This document shows, one piece after another, positions 18,568 to 27,008 of a DNA stretch of 64,000 nucleotides (positions within the stretch are counted from its first letter, which is position 1; the number at the start of each line of letters is the position of its first letter). Below the pieces are notes generated by a model. It did not search any database. It was not told the DNA's origin and saw only the letters and a list, made by a program, of their open reading frames with translations. The stretch covers positions 30,166 through 94,165 of the forward strand of contig DATGHU010000013.1 in the NCBI GenBank assembly GCA_035307765.1, in the 5' to 3' direction. The translations under genes were made by a program, and so were the position numbers. The DNA is from a bacterium. Lineage in GTDB: Bacteria > Sysuimicrobiota > Sysuimicrobiia > Sysuimicrobiales > Segetimicrobiaceae.

Positions 18568-19038
18568 CTAGAGCTGAAAATCCACCAGCGCCGTCACGCC
18601 GACGCCCTGGATCCGGTGAATGTTACCGGGAAGGGGGTTGAGGCTGTCGACCGGGATCAGCGCCTTGATCCGCACCACGCTGAGGAACGATCCCTCGACC
18701 TGGGCCACGGCCTGCACCTTGTTCACCGCGGACGCCGGCCCCTGCACCTGGGCGGCTCCAATGTACGACCCGGGGTTGCTCGAGACGATGCCGATCCCCA
18801 CGCTCAGAATCGGCACTACCTTGGTCATCTGCGTGTTCTGCGCCTTGTTGTTCAGCATCAACTTGTTGATCGCGTCGTTGATCTGGGGGCCGTAGAGCTT
18901 GACGACGTAGCCGATGCCGAACAACTTGATGCCTTGAATGATCAGGTTCCCCTGGCCCATCACCGGCTGAATCGCTCCGCCGATCAGCACCCCCGCGAGA
19001 AGGGCCGTGACGACCCACACTGCAAAGACCCTACGCAT
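18568..19038 (-). CDS. Small secreted protein of unknown function
   Basis: 156 residues with a clear N-terminal signal peptide (MRRVF, then a hydrophobic stretch to about residue 28, ending near VMGQG), so it is probably periplasmic or extracellular. The mature part is rich in Val, Ile, Asn and Gln with alternating hydrophobic residues, suggesting a beta-rich fold; no known domain is recognised. Its ATG overlaps the stop of the MOSC gene by eight bases, so it is translated from the same message. A functional link to the MOSC protein is possible but not shown. Confidence 0.72.
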   Translation of the reverse strand: MRRVFAVWVVTALLAGVLIGGAIQPVMGQGNLIIQGIKLFGIGYVVKLYGPQINDAINKLMLNNKAQNTQMTKVVPILSVGIGIVSSNPGSYIGAAQVQGPASAVNKVQAVAQVEGSFLSVVRIKALIPVDSLNPLPGNIHRIQGVGVTALVDFQL

Positions 19039-19507
19039 TGTCGCCTCCTATCCACTCGATCGTCTCCCCGACGGCGATCGTTCCCGTCGCCAGGACCCGC
19101 GCGTAGACACGAGCATCGCCGGGGTGATGCTGGTGGTGGATCCGATCGAACGCACCGTCGCGGAACGACCCGCGTATCGTCCGGCACGGAGTCGTGTATC
19201 GGGTGACCTCGAGCACGACGTCCCCGCACCGAAAGCGCGCCCCCGGTGCGGCCAGCGACCAATCCAACCCCTCGACGGTGAGGTTTTCGCCCGCGGTGCC
19301 GGGCGCGATTGGATGCCCCTCCGCCGCCACGCGCTGGATCGCCTCGAACGAGTACAGGCAGATCGCGGCGTCCAGTCCGCCATGGCGGGGATCGTCGTGT
19401 CCGTCCCCCTCGACCCCCGCCGAGCCGATGTGCGCCGAGGGGACGGGACGCTTGGGAACTCCGCCGTGTGAGATGTTGATCTGTCTGACGATCCCGCGAG
19501 TGTTCAT
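19031..19507 (-). CDS. MOSC domain protein
   Basis: 158-residue MOSC-domain protein, related to the C-terminal domain of molybdenum cofactor sulfurase and to YiiM/mARC proteins. Typical elements are GVPKRPV, VEGDGHDDPRHGG, the ENLTVEGLDW stretch, and the conserved Cys in YTTPCRTI, which in the family takes part in binding or transferring sulfur or cofactor. The second ATG is used as start because AGGAGG lies 11 bases upstream; the first ATG abuts that site directly. It is followed by the overlapping secreted-protein gene. Confidence 0.85.
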   Translation of the reverse strand: MNTRGIVRQINISHGGVPKRPVPSAHIGSAGVEGDGHDDPRHGGLDAAICLYSFEAIQRVAAEGHPIAPGTAGENLTVEGLDWSLAAPGARFRCGDVVLEVTRYTTPCRTIRGSFRDGAFDRIHHQHHPGDARVYARVLATGTIAVGETIEWIGGDNA

Positions 19508-19628
19508 CGGACGGAAACTCATCCTCCTTCGTGATGCTGCCGGCGCTTGTGGGGGCGCGGCGCCCGGGGACCGCCGTTATGGGCGGGAGCCAACCCCGAC
19601 ACGATGGTAATACCCGCGGCCGGATGGT

Positions 19629-20951
19629 TCAAGCGACGCCGGCCGTCTCCTCGAGCGACCTCCCGGCGGTCTCCTCTCCCAAAAAGAGGATGATCAGGGC
19701 GGCGACGACAAGGGTGAAGGCGAAAATGCTCAAGGCGGGCCCGCGCCCGGTCGTCCACGACCGCATCACGATCCCCAGCATCGCGGGCGCCAGGATCGCG
19801 CCCGTGCGGCCCGCCGCTGACGCCCACCCCATCGCCGTCGCCCGAATCCGGGTCGGGTACAGCTCCGCGGCGTAGCTCAGGATCACCGGCCAGGATGCCA
19901 GCACCCCGCCGGCGAGGGTCATCGCCGCCGCGAGAATCCCGGCCTCGGTGCGTGCCGCGGCGACCCCCACAGCCCCCGCCGCGCCCAGGACCAGGCCGCA
20001 GATGATCACGGGCTTGCGTCCCACCCGGTCGATGAGCAGTGTCGCCGCGACCACCGGCAGGCCCATCACGATCGCGACCAGGAGCGAGGCTTGATCGGGG
20101 TTGGGGAAGCCTTGAGCCGACAGGAGCGCCGGAAGCAGGATGATCGGGCCGTTGTAGGCCCCGATCATCACGAACCAAACGGCCCAGATCAAGAAACTGT
20201 GCCGCCGGAACCGCGGGCTCCACAGCTCGGCGAGGTGCGCGAAGATCGAGGCGCGTCCGGCTTGCTCCTGGTCTGGGAGTTCGAGGGCCACCCCATAGCG
20301 CTCGGAGAGGGTTCGGGCCAGCGCCTCTGCCTCGCGGCGCCGGCCGTGGGCCAGCAGGTACCGGGGCGACTCGGGGACGAGCCATGGGCCGATCACGGCC
20401 AGGACGACGGGCAGCAGCCCGACCAGGAAGACCGCGCGCCACCCCAGCCCGTGCCCCGCGACCACGCCGCCGACCGCCGCCAGGATCCACCCGAGAATCC
20501 AGACGACCTGCGTCCACCCGATCAGCGCGCCGCGGGACCTGCGGGGGGCGAACTCCCCCACCAGGCTTGTCGCCACCGGGGCCACCCCGCCGAAGCCGAT
20601 CCCGGCGAGGAAGAGGGCGAGCACGATCCAGGAGAGCGACGGCGCCAGCGCCGCGGCGCCGGTGCCCAGGCTGCTGAGCGCGACCGTCGCGCCGAAGCCG
20701 ACCCGGCGCCCCACCCAGTCCGCCACAAATCCCATAAGGAGGCCGCCCGCGAGCTGCCCCGCCCCCGCGGCCATGATCAGCAGCCCGGCTTGCCCCGGCG
20801 TCAGCCCCCAGGACGCTTTGAGCCCCAGCAGCGCAAAGCTGAGCACCCCCAGGTTCATCCCGTTGCTGCCGAATGCCAGGCCGGCGAGGATGGTGACCCG
20901 GACGGGGAGCCTTCCCATCCCGGACCGGACCTGCGCGACCGCCTGCATCAC
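19629..20951 (-). CDS. MFS transporter, sugar/aromatic-acid:proton symporter type
   Basis: Twelve-helix major facilitator protein, 440 residues, inner membrane. Family marks are GFVADWVGRRVG after helix 2, the PESPRYLLAHGR motif after helix 6, IDRVGRKP after helix 8, and the ELYPTRIRATAMG motif of the sugar/AAHS-type porters. It overlaps the glutaryl-CoA dehydrogenase stop (GTGA; an ATG one codon in gives TGATG), so both are made together. With the CoA transferase and acyl-CoA dehydrogenase it may import a dicarboxylate or aromatic acid that the pathway degrades. The actual substrate is inference. Confidence 0.88.
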   Translation of the reverse strand: MMQAVAQVRSGMGRLPVRVTILAGLAFGSNGMNLGVLSFALLGLKASWGLTPGQAGLLIMAAGAGQLAGGLLMGFVADWVGRRVGFGATVALSSLGTGAAALAPSLSWIVLALFLAGIGFGGVAPVATSLVGEFAPRRSRGALIGWTQVVWILGWILAAVGGVVAGHGLGWRAVFLVGLLPVVLAVIGPWLVPESPRYLLAHGRRREAEALARTLSERYGVALELPDQEQAGRASIFAHLAELWSPRFRRHSFLIWAVWFVMIGAYNGPIILLPALLSAQGFPNPDQASLLVAIVMGLPVVAATLLIDRVGRKPVIICGLVLGAAGAVGVAAARTEAGILAAAMTLAGGVLASWPVILSYAAELYPTRIRATAMGWASAAGRTGAILAPAMLGIVMRSWTTGRGPALSIFAFTLVVAALIILFLGEETAGRSLEETAGVA

Positions 20952-22135
20952 GACGGGACGGCGCCAAACGCGTCGATCCCCGTGATATCGCGCCCGAGGA
21001 TCAACGTGTGGACGTCGTAGGTACCCTCATAGGTGTCGACGGATTCGAGGTTGGCGGCGTGCCGCATCGCGTGATATTCCAGGGTGATCCCGTACCCGCC
21101 GAGAATGGTCCGCGCCTCCCGAGCGACGCGCAGCGCCATCCGGACATTGTTCCGTTTCGCCATGCTCACGTGGGTGTACCGCATCGTGCCGGCATCCTTG
21201 AGCCGACCGAGCTGGTACGCAAGCAGCTGGGCGGTGGTGATCTCGGTCAGCATGTTCACCAACCGCTCCTGAATGATCTGCGTCGCCGCGATCGGCCGGC
21301 CGAACGCGATCCGACCGCGCGCATACGCCAAGGCTTCCTCGTAACAGGCCATCGCCGCGCCCACCGCCCCCCAAGCGATCCCGTACCGAGCCTGCGTCAG
21401 GCAGCCCAGCGCCTTCCCCAGCCCGGTGGCCCCGGGGAGTGCGTCCTCGTCTCGGATTCGGACGTCCTCCAGCACCAGCTCGCTCGTCACCGAGGCGCGC
21501 ATCGAGGCCTTGGTATGGATGTCGTGCGCGGAGAACCCCGGCGTGTGGGGATCGACCAGGAACCCTCGGATCTGCCCATCCTCCGTCTTGGCCCAGATCA
21601 GCGCGACATCGGCGAGCGACCCATTGGTGATCCACATCTTCGTTCCGTCGAGCACCCACCCGCCGTCCGTGCGGCGCGCGCGGGTCTGCATCGCCGCCGG
21701 ATCGCTGCCGGCGTTGGGCTCGGTGAGTCCGAAACAGCCGATCTTTTCGCCCGCCGCCATCGGGGGCAGCCACCGTCTGCGCTGCGCCTCGCTCCCGTAC
21801 GCAAAGATCGGGTACATGACGAGCGCGCCCTGCACCGAGGCGAACGACCGCACGCCGCTGTCCCCCCGCTCCAGCTCCTGCATGATCAGCCCGTAGGCAA
21901 CGTTGGTGATGCCCGCGCACCCGTACTCCTGGGGCAGGGTGGCGCCAAACAGCCGGAGGGCGCCGAGCGTCTGGACCAGGTCGCGCGGAAATTCGCCCGC
22001 GAGCCAGGCTCGGCCGATGCGAGGGATCACCTCGCGGTCGACCAACCGCGCCACGGTCTCCCGGGTCAGCCGCTCTTCCTCGGTGAGCAGTGGATCGATG
22101 TTGAAGTAATCGAGCATGCCCGTCCCTGTCGTCAT
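20948..22135 (-). CDS. Glutaryl-CoA dehydrogenase-like acyl-CoA dehydrogenase
   Basis: FAD-dependent acyl-CoA dehydrogenase, 395 residues. Features typical of the glutaryl-CoA branch are FASVQGALVMYPI, GCFGLTEPNAGSDP, KMWITNG and the C-terminal TYEGTYDVHTLILGR, with the catalytic base Glu at about residue 370. Such enzymes oxidise and decarboxylate glutaryl-CoA to crotonyl-CoA in lysine, tryptophan or benzoate breakdown. The upstream CoA transferase could charge glutarate and the downstream MFS protein could import it. A start at the second Met (six residues in) is also possible. The gene symbol gcdH is plausible but not assigned because close paralogues differ in substrate. Confidence 0.88.
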   Translation of the reverse strand: MTTGTGMLDYFNIDPLLTEEERLTRETVARLVDREVIPRIGRAWLAGEFPRDLVQTLGALRLFGATLPQEYGCAGITNVAYGLIMQELERGDSGVRSFASVQGALVMYPIFAYGSEAQRRRWLPPMAAGEKIGCFGLTEPNAGSDPAAMQTRARRTDGGWVLDGTKMWITNGSLADVALIWAKTEDGQIRGFLVDPHTPGFSAHDIHTKASMRASVTSELVLEDVRIRDEDALPGATGLGKALGCLTQARYGIAWGAVGAAMACYEEALAYARGRIAFGRPIAATQIIQERLVNMLTEITTAQLLAYQLGRLKDAGTMRYTHVSMAKRNNVRMALRVAREARTILGGYGITLEYHAMRHAANLESVDTYEGTYDVHTLILGRDITGIDAFGAVPS

Positions 22136-22189
22136 GGGCCAACCATTCGCGGACGATCGGGGGTCTCCTGTGCTCCGCCGCGCCCGGGA

Positions 22190-23407
22190 CTACACCACCC
22201 CCTCGCGCCGGAGGCGGGCGATCTCCTCCGCCGCCAGGCCGAGCTCGGCGAGCACGTCGTCCGTGTGCTCCCCCAGAAGGGGGGGCGGCCGCCGGATCGA
22301 CCCCGGCGTGGCGGAGCATTTCACCGGCAGTCCCGGGATGGCGATGCGCCCGGCGGTCGGGTGGTCGATCTCGACGAGCATCTCGCGCGCGCGGACCTGT
22401 GGGTCGCGGACGATTTCATCGACCGTGGAGATCGGCCCGCAGGGCACGCCCGCCGCGGTCAGCGCCTCGAGCCATTCCGCCGCGCGGCGGGTTCGGAACA
22501 GAACCTCGAGCAGCGGGATCAACTCGTGCCGGTTGCGGATCCGGTCCGGGTTGGTGCGGAACCGCAGGTCGTCGGCGAGCCCGAGGCCGGCCAATTCGCA
22601 GAACCGGCGGAAGAGGCGGTCGTTGCCCGTCCCGAGCGTGATGTAGCGGCCATCGGCGCAGAGAAACGCCTGGTACGGAACAACCGTGGCGTGCGCGGAT
22701 CCCCGGCGGGGAGGGATCTCCCCCGAGGCCAGGTAGATTCCCGTGTAGTAGGACAGCCAGGAAATTTGTGCGTCCAGCATGGACACATCCAGCGACTGAC
22801 CGACGCCCGTGCGGTCGCGGGCGAAGAGCGCCAGCGTGATCGCGTACGCCGCGTACATACCGCCGGCGATGTCGGTGATCGGCACGCCGACCCGCACCGG
22901 CCCCCCTCCCTCTTCCCCCGTCGTCCCCATCACGCCGCCCATCCCCTGGAGGATGAGGTCGAACGCGGAACGGTCGCGGTAGGGACCGGTCTGCCCAAAT
23001 CCCGAGATCGCGCAGTAGATCACCCGCGGGTTCCGTCGACGCAAGACCTCCTCGCCGATCCCGAGCCGGCTCATCGTGCCGGGGGTGAAATTCTCGACCA
23101 CGACGTCGGCCCGGTCCACCAGTCGGAGGAAGATCGCGGTCGCTTCAGGATGCCGGAGGTTGAGGGTCAGACTCCGCTTGTTGCGGTTCACGCTGAGGAA
23201 ATAGATGCTCTCCCCCCCCGCGAACGGTGGACCCCAGGCTCGGGCGCCGTCGCCCTCGCCGGGCGATTCGATCTTCAGCACCTCCGCTCCGTAGTCCGCC
23301 AGCATCGCGGTACCGAACGGGCCGGCCATGAACCGGGTCAGATCGACGACCCGGACCCCTTCGAGCGGGGACGTCGGTGCGACTGCTCCTGGTGATGTGC
23401 GCGCCAC
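22190..23407 (-). CDS. CaiB/BaiF (class III) CoA transferase
   Basis: Family III CoA transferase, 405 residues, moving CoA from one acyl-CoA to a free acid. Seen are VDLTRFMAGPF, KIESPGEGD, SVNRNKRSLTL, the catalytic Asp150 in AFDLILQGMGG, and GVPITDIAGG. Being upstream of glutaryl-CoA dehydrogenase, it may act as a succinyl-CoA:glutarate CoA transferase (SUGCT-like); that assignment rests on context. The GTG start follows GGGAGGG and gives the standard length. It leads a three-gene operon with the dehydrogenase and an MFS carrier, and is divergent from the YbaK-like gene. Confidence 0.9.
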   Translation of the reverse strand: MARTSPGAVAPTSPLEGVRVVDLTRFMAGPFGTAMLADYGAEVLKIESPGEGDGARAWGPPFAGGESIYFLSVNRNKRSLTLNLRHPEATAIFLRLVDRADVVVENFTPGTMSRLGIGEEVLRRRNPRVIYCAISGFGQTGPYRDRSAFDLILQGMGGVMGTTGEEGGGPVRVGVPITDIAGGMYAAYAITLALFARDRTGVGQSLDVSMLDAQISWLSYYTGIYLASGEIPPRRGSAHATVVPYQAFLCADGRYITLGTGNDRLFRRFCELAGLGLADDLRFRTNPDRIRNRHELIPLLEVLFRTRRAAEWLEALTAAGVPCGPISTVDEIVRDPQVRAREMLVEIDHPTAGRIAIPGLPVKCSATPGSIRRPPPLLGEHTDDVLAELGLAAEEIARLRREGVV

Positions 23408-23513
23408 AGTGCCCTCCCGTGAAGTGCCTGCATCTGCGCATTCGTCTCCGCGGATGACGCCATTGTACCCCGCCCCCCGGGGCGGCGGAAGGGGCGGCGA
23501 GGGGCAGCGCCAA

Positions 23514-23996
23514 ATGCCCATCCAACCCATGAAAACCGAGGCCGTGCGCGCGCTCGACGATTTGGCCATCCCCTACACGCTCCGCCGATTCAAGGCGACG
23601 GCCCTCTCCGCCGAAGAAGCGGCCCTGGCGCTCGGGGCGCCCCTGGCTGCGATCGTCAAGACTCTCGTCCTGCGTGGTGACCGCACCGGGGTGCTGCGGG
23701 TGTGCGTGGGGGGAACCAAACGCCTCAGCCTGAAAAAGCTGGCCCAGGCCTCGGGGAACAAGCGGGTCGACCTGGTCCCGGTGGCCGATCTGCGTCGTCT
23801 CACCGGATACCTCCGCGGCGGGGTCTCCCCCCTCGGCGGCCGAACGAAGCATCCGGTGTACTGCGACGTCTCGGTGCTGGGCGTCGCTCGGGTGTTCGTC
23901 AACGGCGGGATGCGCGGACTCCAGCTCGAACTCGAAGCGGAAGCGCTGATCCGGGCGACCGGCGCGATCGTCGTCGAGGTCGGGGAGGACGTCTGA
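23514..23996 (+). CDS. YbaK/EbsC-type aminoacyl-tRNA deacylase
   Basis: 160-residue protein of the YbaK/ProX superfamily, which hydrolyses mischarged tRNA such as Cys-tRNA(Pro). Typical features are the invariant Lys in IVKTLVLRG, the loop YLRGGVSPLGGRTKHPVY near residues 95-112, and FVNGGMRGLQLEL in the last third. The ATG was chosen for its GAGGGG site; a Met five codons in is an alternative. It stands alone, divergent from the CoA transferase and convergent with the kinase gene. Confidence 0.88.
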   Translation: MPIQPMKTEAVRALDDLAIPYTLRRFKATALSAEEAALALGAPLAAIVKTLVLRGDRTGVLRVCVGGTKRLSLKKLAQASGNKRVDLVPVADLRRLTGYLRGGVSPLGGRTKHPVYCDVSVLGVARVFVNGGMRGLQLELEAEALIRATGAIVVEVGEDV

Positions 23997-24035
23997 CGCC
24001 GGGGCGGCCGGGCCCAGCGCGGGCCGAAGACGCGC

Positions 24036-25007
24036 TCAGCGCCGCGCCAGCAACTCCGCGATCAGCACCAGCGCCGCCGTCCCCAGCGCGACGAGCCCGA
24101 GGATGATGAACGGATGGCGGAGGAGACGGTCGCGGATCGGGGCGCCTAGGGGGGGGTCTCGCCGGGCCAGCACATTCAGATCCACCGACTCGGGATGGCG
24201 GAGCGCCCGAGCGAACTCCTCCGCGTTCGGGTACCGCTCCTGCTTCCGGCGACGCATGGCCCGGGCGGCGACCGCGGCCACCGCCGGGGGAACGTCGCGC
24301 CGCCGCCGGGTGAGCGGCTCAGGATCCATGTTGAGATGTTGGTACATCGTGCTGAGCGGGTTCGTGCTCCGGTACGGCGGGCGCCCGGCGAGCAGTTCGT
24401 ACAGGATCACGCCAAGCGCGTAGACATCCGCCTCCGGGCCGCCGCGCTCCCCCTGGATCTGCTCGGGGGCCATGTACTCGGGGGTCCCGACGAGGCCGGA
24501 AAACCCGCGCCAGGTCACGCGCGGTGCGCCCTCGAGCAGCGCGATCCCGAAGTCGATGATCTTCACCCGATCGCCCTCACTCACCAGGACGTTCTCCGGC
24601 TTGAGATCGCGATGATAGACGCGGTGTTGGTGGCAGTAGGCGACGACCTCCGCCAGGTTGGCGCCGATGTCGACGGCACGCCCCACCGGGAGGGGGCGCG
24701 CGGGATCGATCAGCGTCCGCAACGAGTCCCCCTCGGTGTACTCGAGGGCGAGAAACGGGGGGTGGGCATCCTCCTGGGCGTCGAGGAGTCGGGGAACGCC
24801 GGGATGGTGGAGCAATCGGCCGATCGCTACCTCCCGCCGGAACCGCTCGTACGCGGCGACTTCGCCCAACCGGGTGGGCTCGAGAAACTTCAGCACCACC
24901 GCGGCTTGAGACCGAAGATCCTTCCCTTGAAATACCGCCGCCTCTCCGCCCCTCCCCAGCGGGCGCTCGACGAGGTACGGGCCGACGCGGTCACCGGGGG
25001 TTGGCAT
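24036..25007 (-). CDS. Membrane-anchored Ser/Thr protein kinase (Hanks type)
   Basis: 323 residues. The kinase domain (about 10-270) has glycine loop LGRGGEAAVF, ATP-binding Lys40 (VVLK), catalytic HRDLKPEN, DFG as IDFGIAL, and APE as YMAPEQ, so it should be active. A single C-terminal membrane helix (about 298-320, IILGLVALGTAALVLIAELL) ends with two Arg; no extracellular sensor follows, unlike PASTA kinases. It is the third gene of an operon with an ANTAR response regulator and a PP2C phosphatase, 21 bases after the latter, forming a kinase/phosphatase pair. Targets are unknown, though the response regulator is an obvious candidate. Confidence 0.93.
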   Translation of the reverse strand: MPTPGDRVGPYLVERPLGRGGEAAVFQGKDLRSQAAVVLKFLEPTRLGEVAAYERFRREVAIGRLLHHPGVPRLLDAQEDAHPPFLALEYTEGDSLRTLIDPARPLPVGRAVDIGANLAEVVAYCHQHRVYHRDLKPENVLVSEGDRVKIIDFGIALLEGAPRVTWRGFSGLVGTPEYMAPEQIQGERGGPEADVYALGVILYELLAGRPPYRSTNPLSTMYQHLNMDPEPLTRRRRDVPPAVAAVAARAMRRRKQERYPNAEEFARALRHPESVDLNVLARRDPPLGAPIRDRLLRHPFIILGLVALGTAALVLIAELLARR

Positions 25008-25028
25008 GCGAGGAGGGGCGGGACGGGT

Positions 25029-25808
25029 TCAGGTTGGGATCCGGGCGGCTACGACGGTCAGGTTGTCAAACCCGCCCCGCCGCTTGGCTTCGGCGACACA
25101 CGCGGCGGCCGCGGCGGCCGCCGAAGAGCCCGCGAACGTCGCGCGGATTTCCTCGGGCTCCAAGTGCTCGAAGAGCCCGTCCGTCGAGAGGACAAAACAG
25201 TCCCCGGGGCAGGCCTCGCCGCGTTGCAGGTCAACCGCGACCAGGAGATCCCCCCCGATCGTACGGGTCAGCAGGTGCCGGTGCGGGTGGCGGGTCGCAC
25301 GCCTCGCGGACACGAGCCCGAGGCGGCGCATCTCCTGCACCATCGTGTGGTCCCGTGTGAGTTGGCGCAGCGATCCGCCGCGCATCAGAAATGCTTTGGA
25401 ATCTCCGACGTGCCCGATCCAATAGCGGCTGCCGCATAGGACGAGCGCCGTCAGTGTGGTCTGCATCCCCGCCAATCCCGGGTGGCCCGCCCGGAGATGG
25501 CAGATGTGCAGGTTCGCGCGTTCGACCGCCCGGCGGAGCGCCCGCCCGGGATCGCCGCCCGGCCCGAGATAGTATTCCTGGATCACCGCGTGAGCGGCCT
25601 CGGCGCTGGCCACCGCTCCTCCCCCCGACCCGCCGACCCCGTCCGCGACCAGGAACAGGCTACCGCGGCTGTCGAGCAACGCCCGATCCTCGGGGATCTC
25701 GCAGCGGTGATAGTCCTCATTCTTTGGCCGCACTCTGCCCGGATCTGTCGATGCGCCGAAATCGAGGGTAGCCGGGCGGGGGGGCGCGGGCCCCTTGTGA
25801 AGGCGCAT
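25029..25808 (-). CDS. PP2C-family Ser/Thr protein phosphatase
   Basis: 259-residue metal-dependent phosphatase, soluble. The aspartates that hold two metal ions are present in RPKNEDYH, VADGVGGSGGG, STDGLFEHL and GFDNLTVV; the GHVGDSKAFL strand is also typical. It should dephosphorylate proteins modified by the adjacent Ser/Thr kinase. The ATG overlaps the response regulator stop by one base (TGATG), so expression is tightly coupled. Confidence 0.94.
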   Translation of the reverse strand: MRLHKGPAPPRPATLDFGASTDPGRVRPKNEDYHRCEIPEDRALLDSRGSLFLVADGVGGSGGGAVASAEAAHAVIQEYYLGPGGDPGRALRRAVERANLHICHLRAGHPGLAGMQTTLTALVLCGSRYWIGHVGDSKAFLMRGGSLRQLTRDHTMVQEMRRLGLVSARRATRHPHRHLLTRTIGGDLLVAVDLQRGEACPGDCFVLSTDGLFEHLEPEEIRATFAGSSAAAAAAACVAEAKRRGGFDNLTVVAARIPT

Positions 25809-26437
25809 CACCCCACGTCTCCGGACGCTTCGCCCTCGAGCGCGATGACGGCCTCGGCGACCTCGGCCAGCGTTCTGCGGGAGGTCCGGGCCAGTCGGCG
25901 CAGGCGGGAGGTCGCTTGGGCCCCGGTGAGCTGATACCGATCCCGCAGAATGCGGGCGGCCGCCTCGAGGCGGAGCGCGACCCGGCCTTCCACCCCATCG
26001 TCGTCCCGGGCCTCGTCTCCCGACGCCGGCTCGCTCCCGCGACTCAACCACCACAGGTCCGCAAAGCGTGCGCGCGCCACCTCGATCGCCGGGGCGACGT
26101 CCGACTCCCGCACGGGTTTCATCAGGTAGGCCAGGACTCCCGCGTCCGCCGCCTCCTCCACCAGACTGCGCTGGTTATACGCCGTGAGCACGATGATCGG
26201 CACGGGGTGAGTGGCCATGATCCGGCGGGTCGCTTCCAACCCGTTCATCCCCGGCATCTTGATGTCCATGAGCACGACGTCGGGGCGCAGCGCCGCGACT
26301 TTCTGCAGCGCCTCCCGGCCGTCGGCCGCTTCGCCCACCACCTCGTAGCCCAGATCCTTCAGGATCGCCCGCATCCCCATCCGGATCAGGGCCTCGTCGT
26401 CGACGAGGAGAATGCGCCCTTTCGACGGTTCCTCCAT
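25808..26437 (-). CDS. Response regulator with ANTAR RNA-binding output domain
   Basis: 209 residues. The receiver domain (about 6-125) has the acidic pair D13/D14, phosphoacceptor Asp58 (VVLMDIKMPG), Thr in VLTAYN and Lys in YLMKPV. The C-terminal ANTAR domain (about 150-205, RLRRLARTSRRTLAEVAEAV) is the three-helix fold that binds paired hairpins in nascent RNA and blocks termination. The ATG follows a G-rich site. The 280 bases before it hold several hairpins, the last shaped like a terminator, so it may control its own operon; that is inference. No histidine kinase is nearby; instead the operon continues with a PP2C phosphatase and a Ser/Thr kinase. Confidence 0.93.
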   Translation of the reverse strand: MEEPSKGRILLVDDEALIRMGMRAILKDLGYEVVGEAADGREALQKVAALRPDVVLMDIKMPGMNGLEATRRIMATHPVPIIVLTAYNQRSLVEEAADAGVLAYLMKPVRESDVAPAIEVARARFADLWWLSRGSEPASGDEARDDDGVEGRVALRLEAAARILRDRYQLTGAQATSRLRRLARTSRRTLAEVAEAVIALEGEASGDVG

Positions 26438-26470
26438 CTGCCTTCCCCCCGCTGGAGCGCCCGATCCGGT

Positions 26471-26518
26471 GATCAAGAAAGCCGAGACGCCCCTCCGAAA
26501 TGGCAGGGGCGTCTCGGC
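26471..26518 (-). terminator. Terminator-like hairpin in the leader of the ANTAR regulator operon
   Basis: A perfect 14-bp inverted repeat (GCCGAGACGCCCCT and its complement, 26481-26494 and 26505-26518) is followed on the minus strand by TTTCTT. It stands 34-44 bases before the response regulator start, i.e. inside its leader. Three more hairpins lie upstream (26549-26562, 26603-26624, and 26662-26679 with a six-base loop). It could be an attenuator acted on by the ANTAR protein. Confidence 0.55.
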
Positions 26519-26717
26519 CCACGGCCATGCTATCACATGTCTCCGGCAATCTTCAAGAAGATCTTGGCAACCCTCCTGGAGCCTCCTCGCTCGACACGCG
26601 ACCAATCCTCCACTTGGGGGATTGTTGATGATCCGGTCCCGGGCCATCATAGATGCGAGCACCAGGGTCCTCCCCCTGGCACTTGCTCGGGAGTGACGCC
26701 GAGGGAGGGGTGAGCGC

Positions 26718-26966
26718 ATGATGGCGAAATTACAGCTGTTGTTGATCGGAGCCGCGTTCGTGACCCTGACGGCGTGTGTGGGGGGCGGCGGGGCCGATAT
26801 CTCCACGACCGATCCGCTCGCCCTTGACGCCGTTTCACCGACGGGCGATCCGCCGGCGGATCCGCCGACGGTGCAGGTCCCGGAGCCCGGGAGCACGGTG
26901 CTCGCGGCGACCGCCCTGCTGGCGATGGGGGGGTTGGAGGGGATCCGTCGCCGCAAGCGTAAGTAG
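26718..26966 (+). CDS. Small lipoprotein with PEP-CTERM-like C-terminal sorting signal
   Basis: 82 residues with two localisation signals. The N-terminus is a lipoprotein signal peptide: Lys4, hydrophobic core, and lipobox LTAC with Cys20. The C-terminus (about 54-82) is VPEPGS, then a hydrophobic helix, then RRRKRK, the layout of PEP-CTERM signals cut by exosortases. Between them is a short acidic, Pro-rich linker with DPPADPP. The ATG has GAGGGGTG before it. There is no exosortase gene in the window. The function is unknown; a short surface-anchored or processed peptide is the likely product. Confidence 0.7.
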   Translation: MMAKLQLLLIGAAFVTLTACVGGGGADISTTDPLALDAVSPTGDPPADPPTVQVPEPGSTVLAATALLAMGGLEGIRRRKRK

Positions 26967-27008
26967 GCGGCGCAGCTCCCCGGAGGCGACCCGAGTCGCT
27001 TGAACAAT

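Noticed and set aside
21008-23395. Long plus-strand frame opposite glutaryl-CoA dehydrogenase and CoA transferase
   Set aside because: Shadow of conserved minus-strand genes; no domain and no ribosome site.
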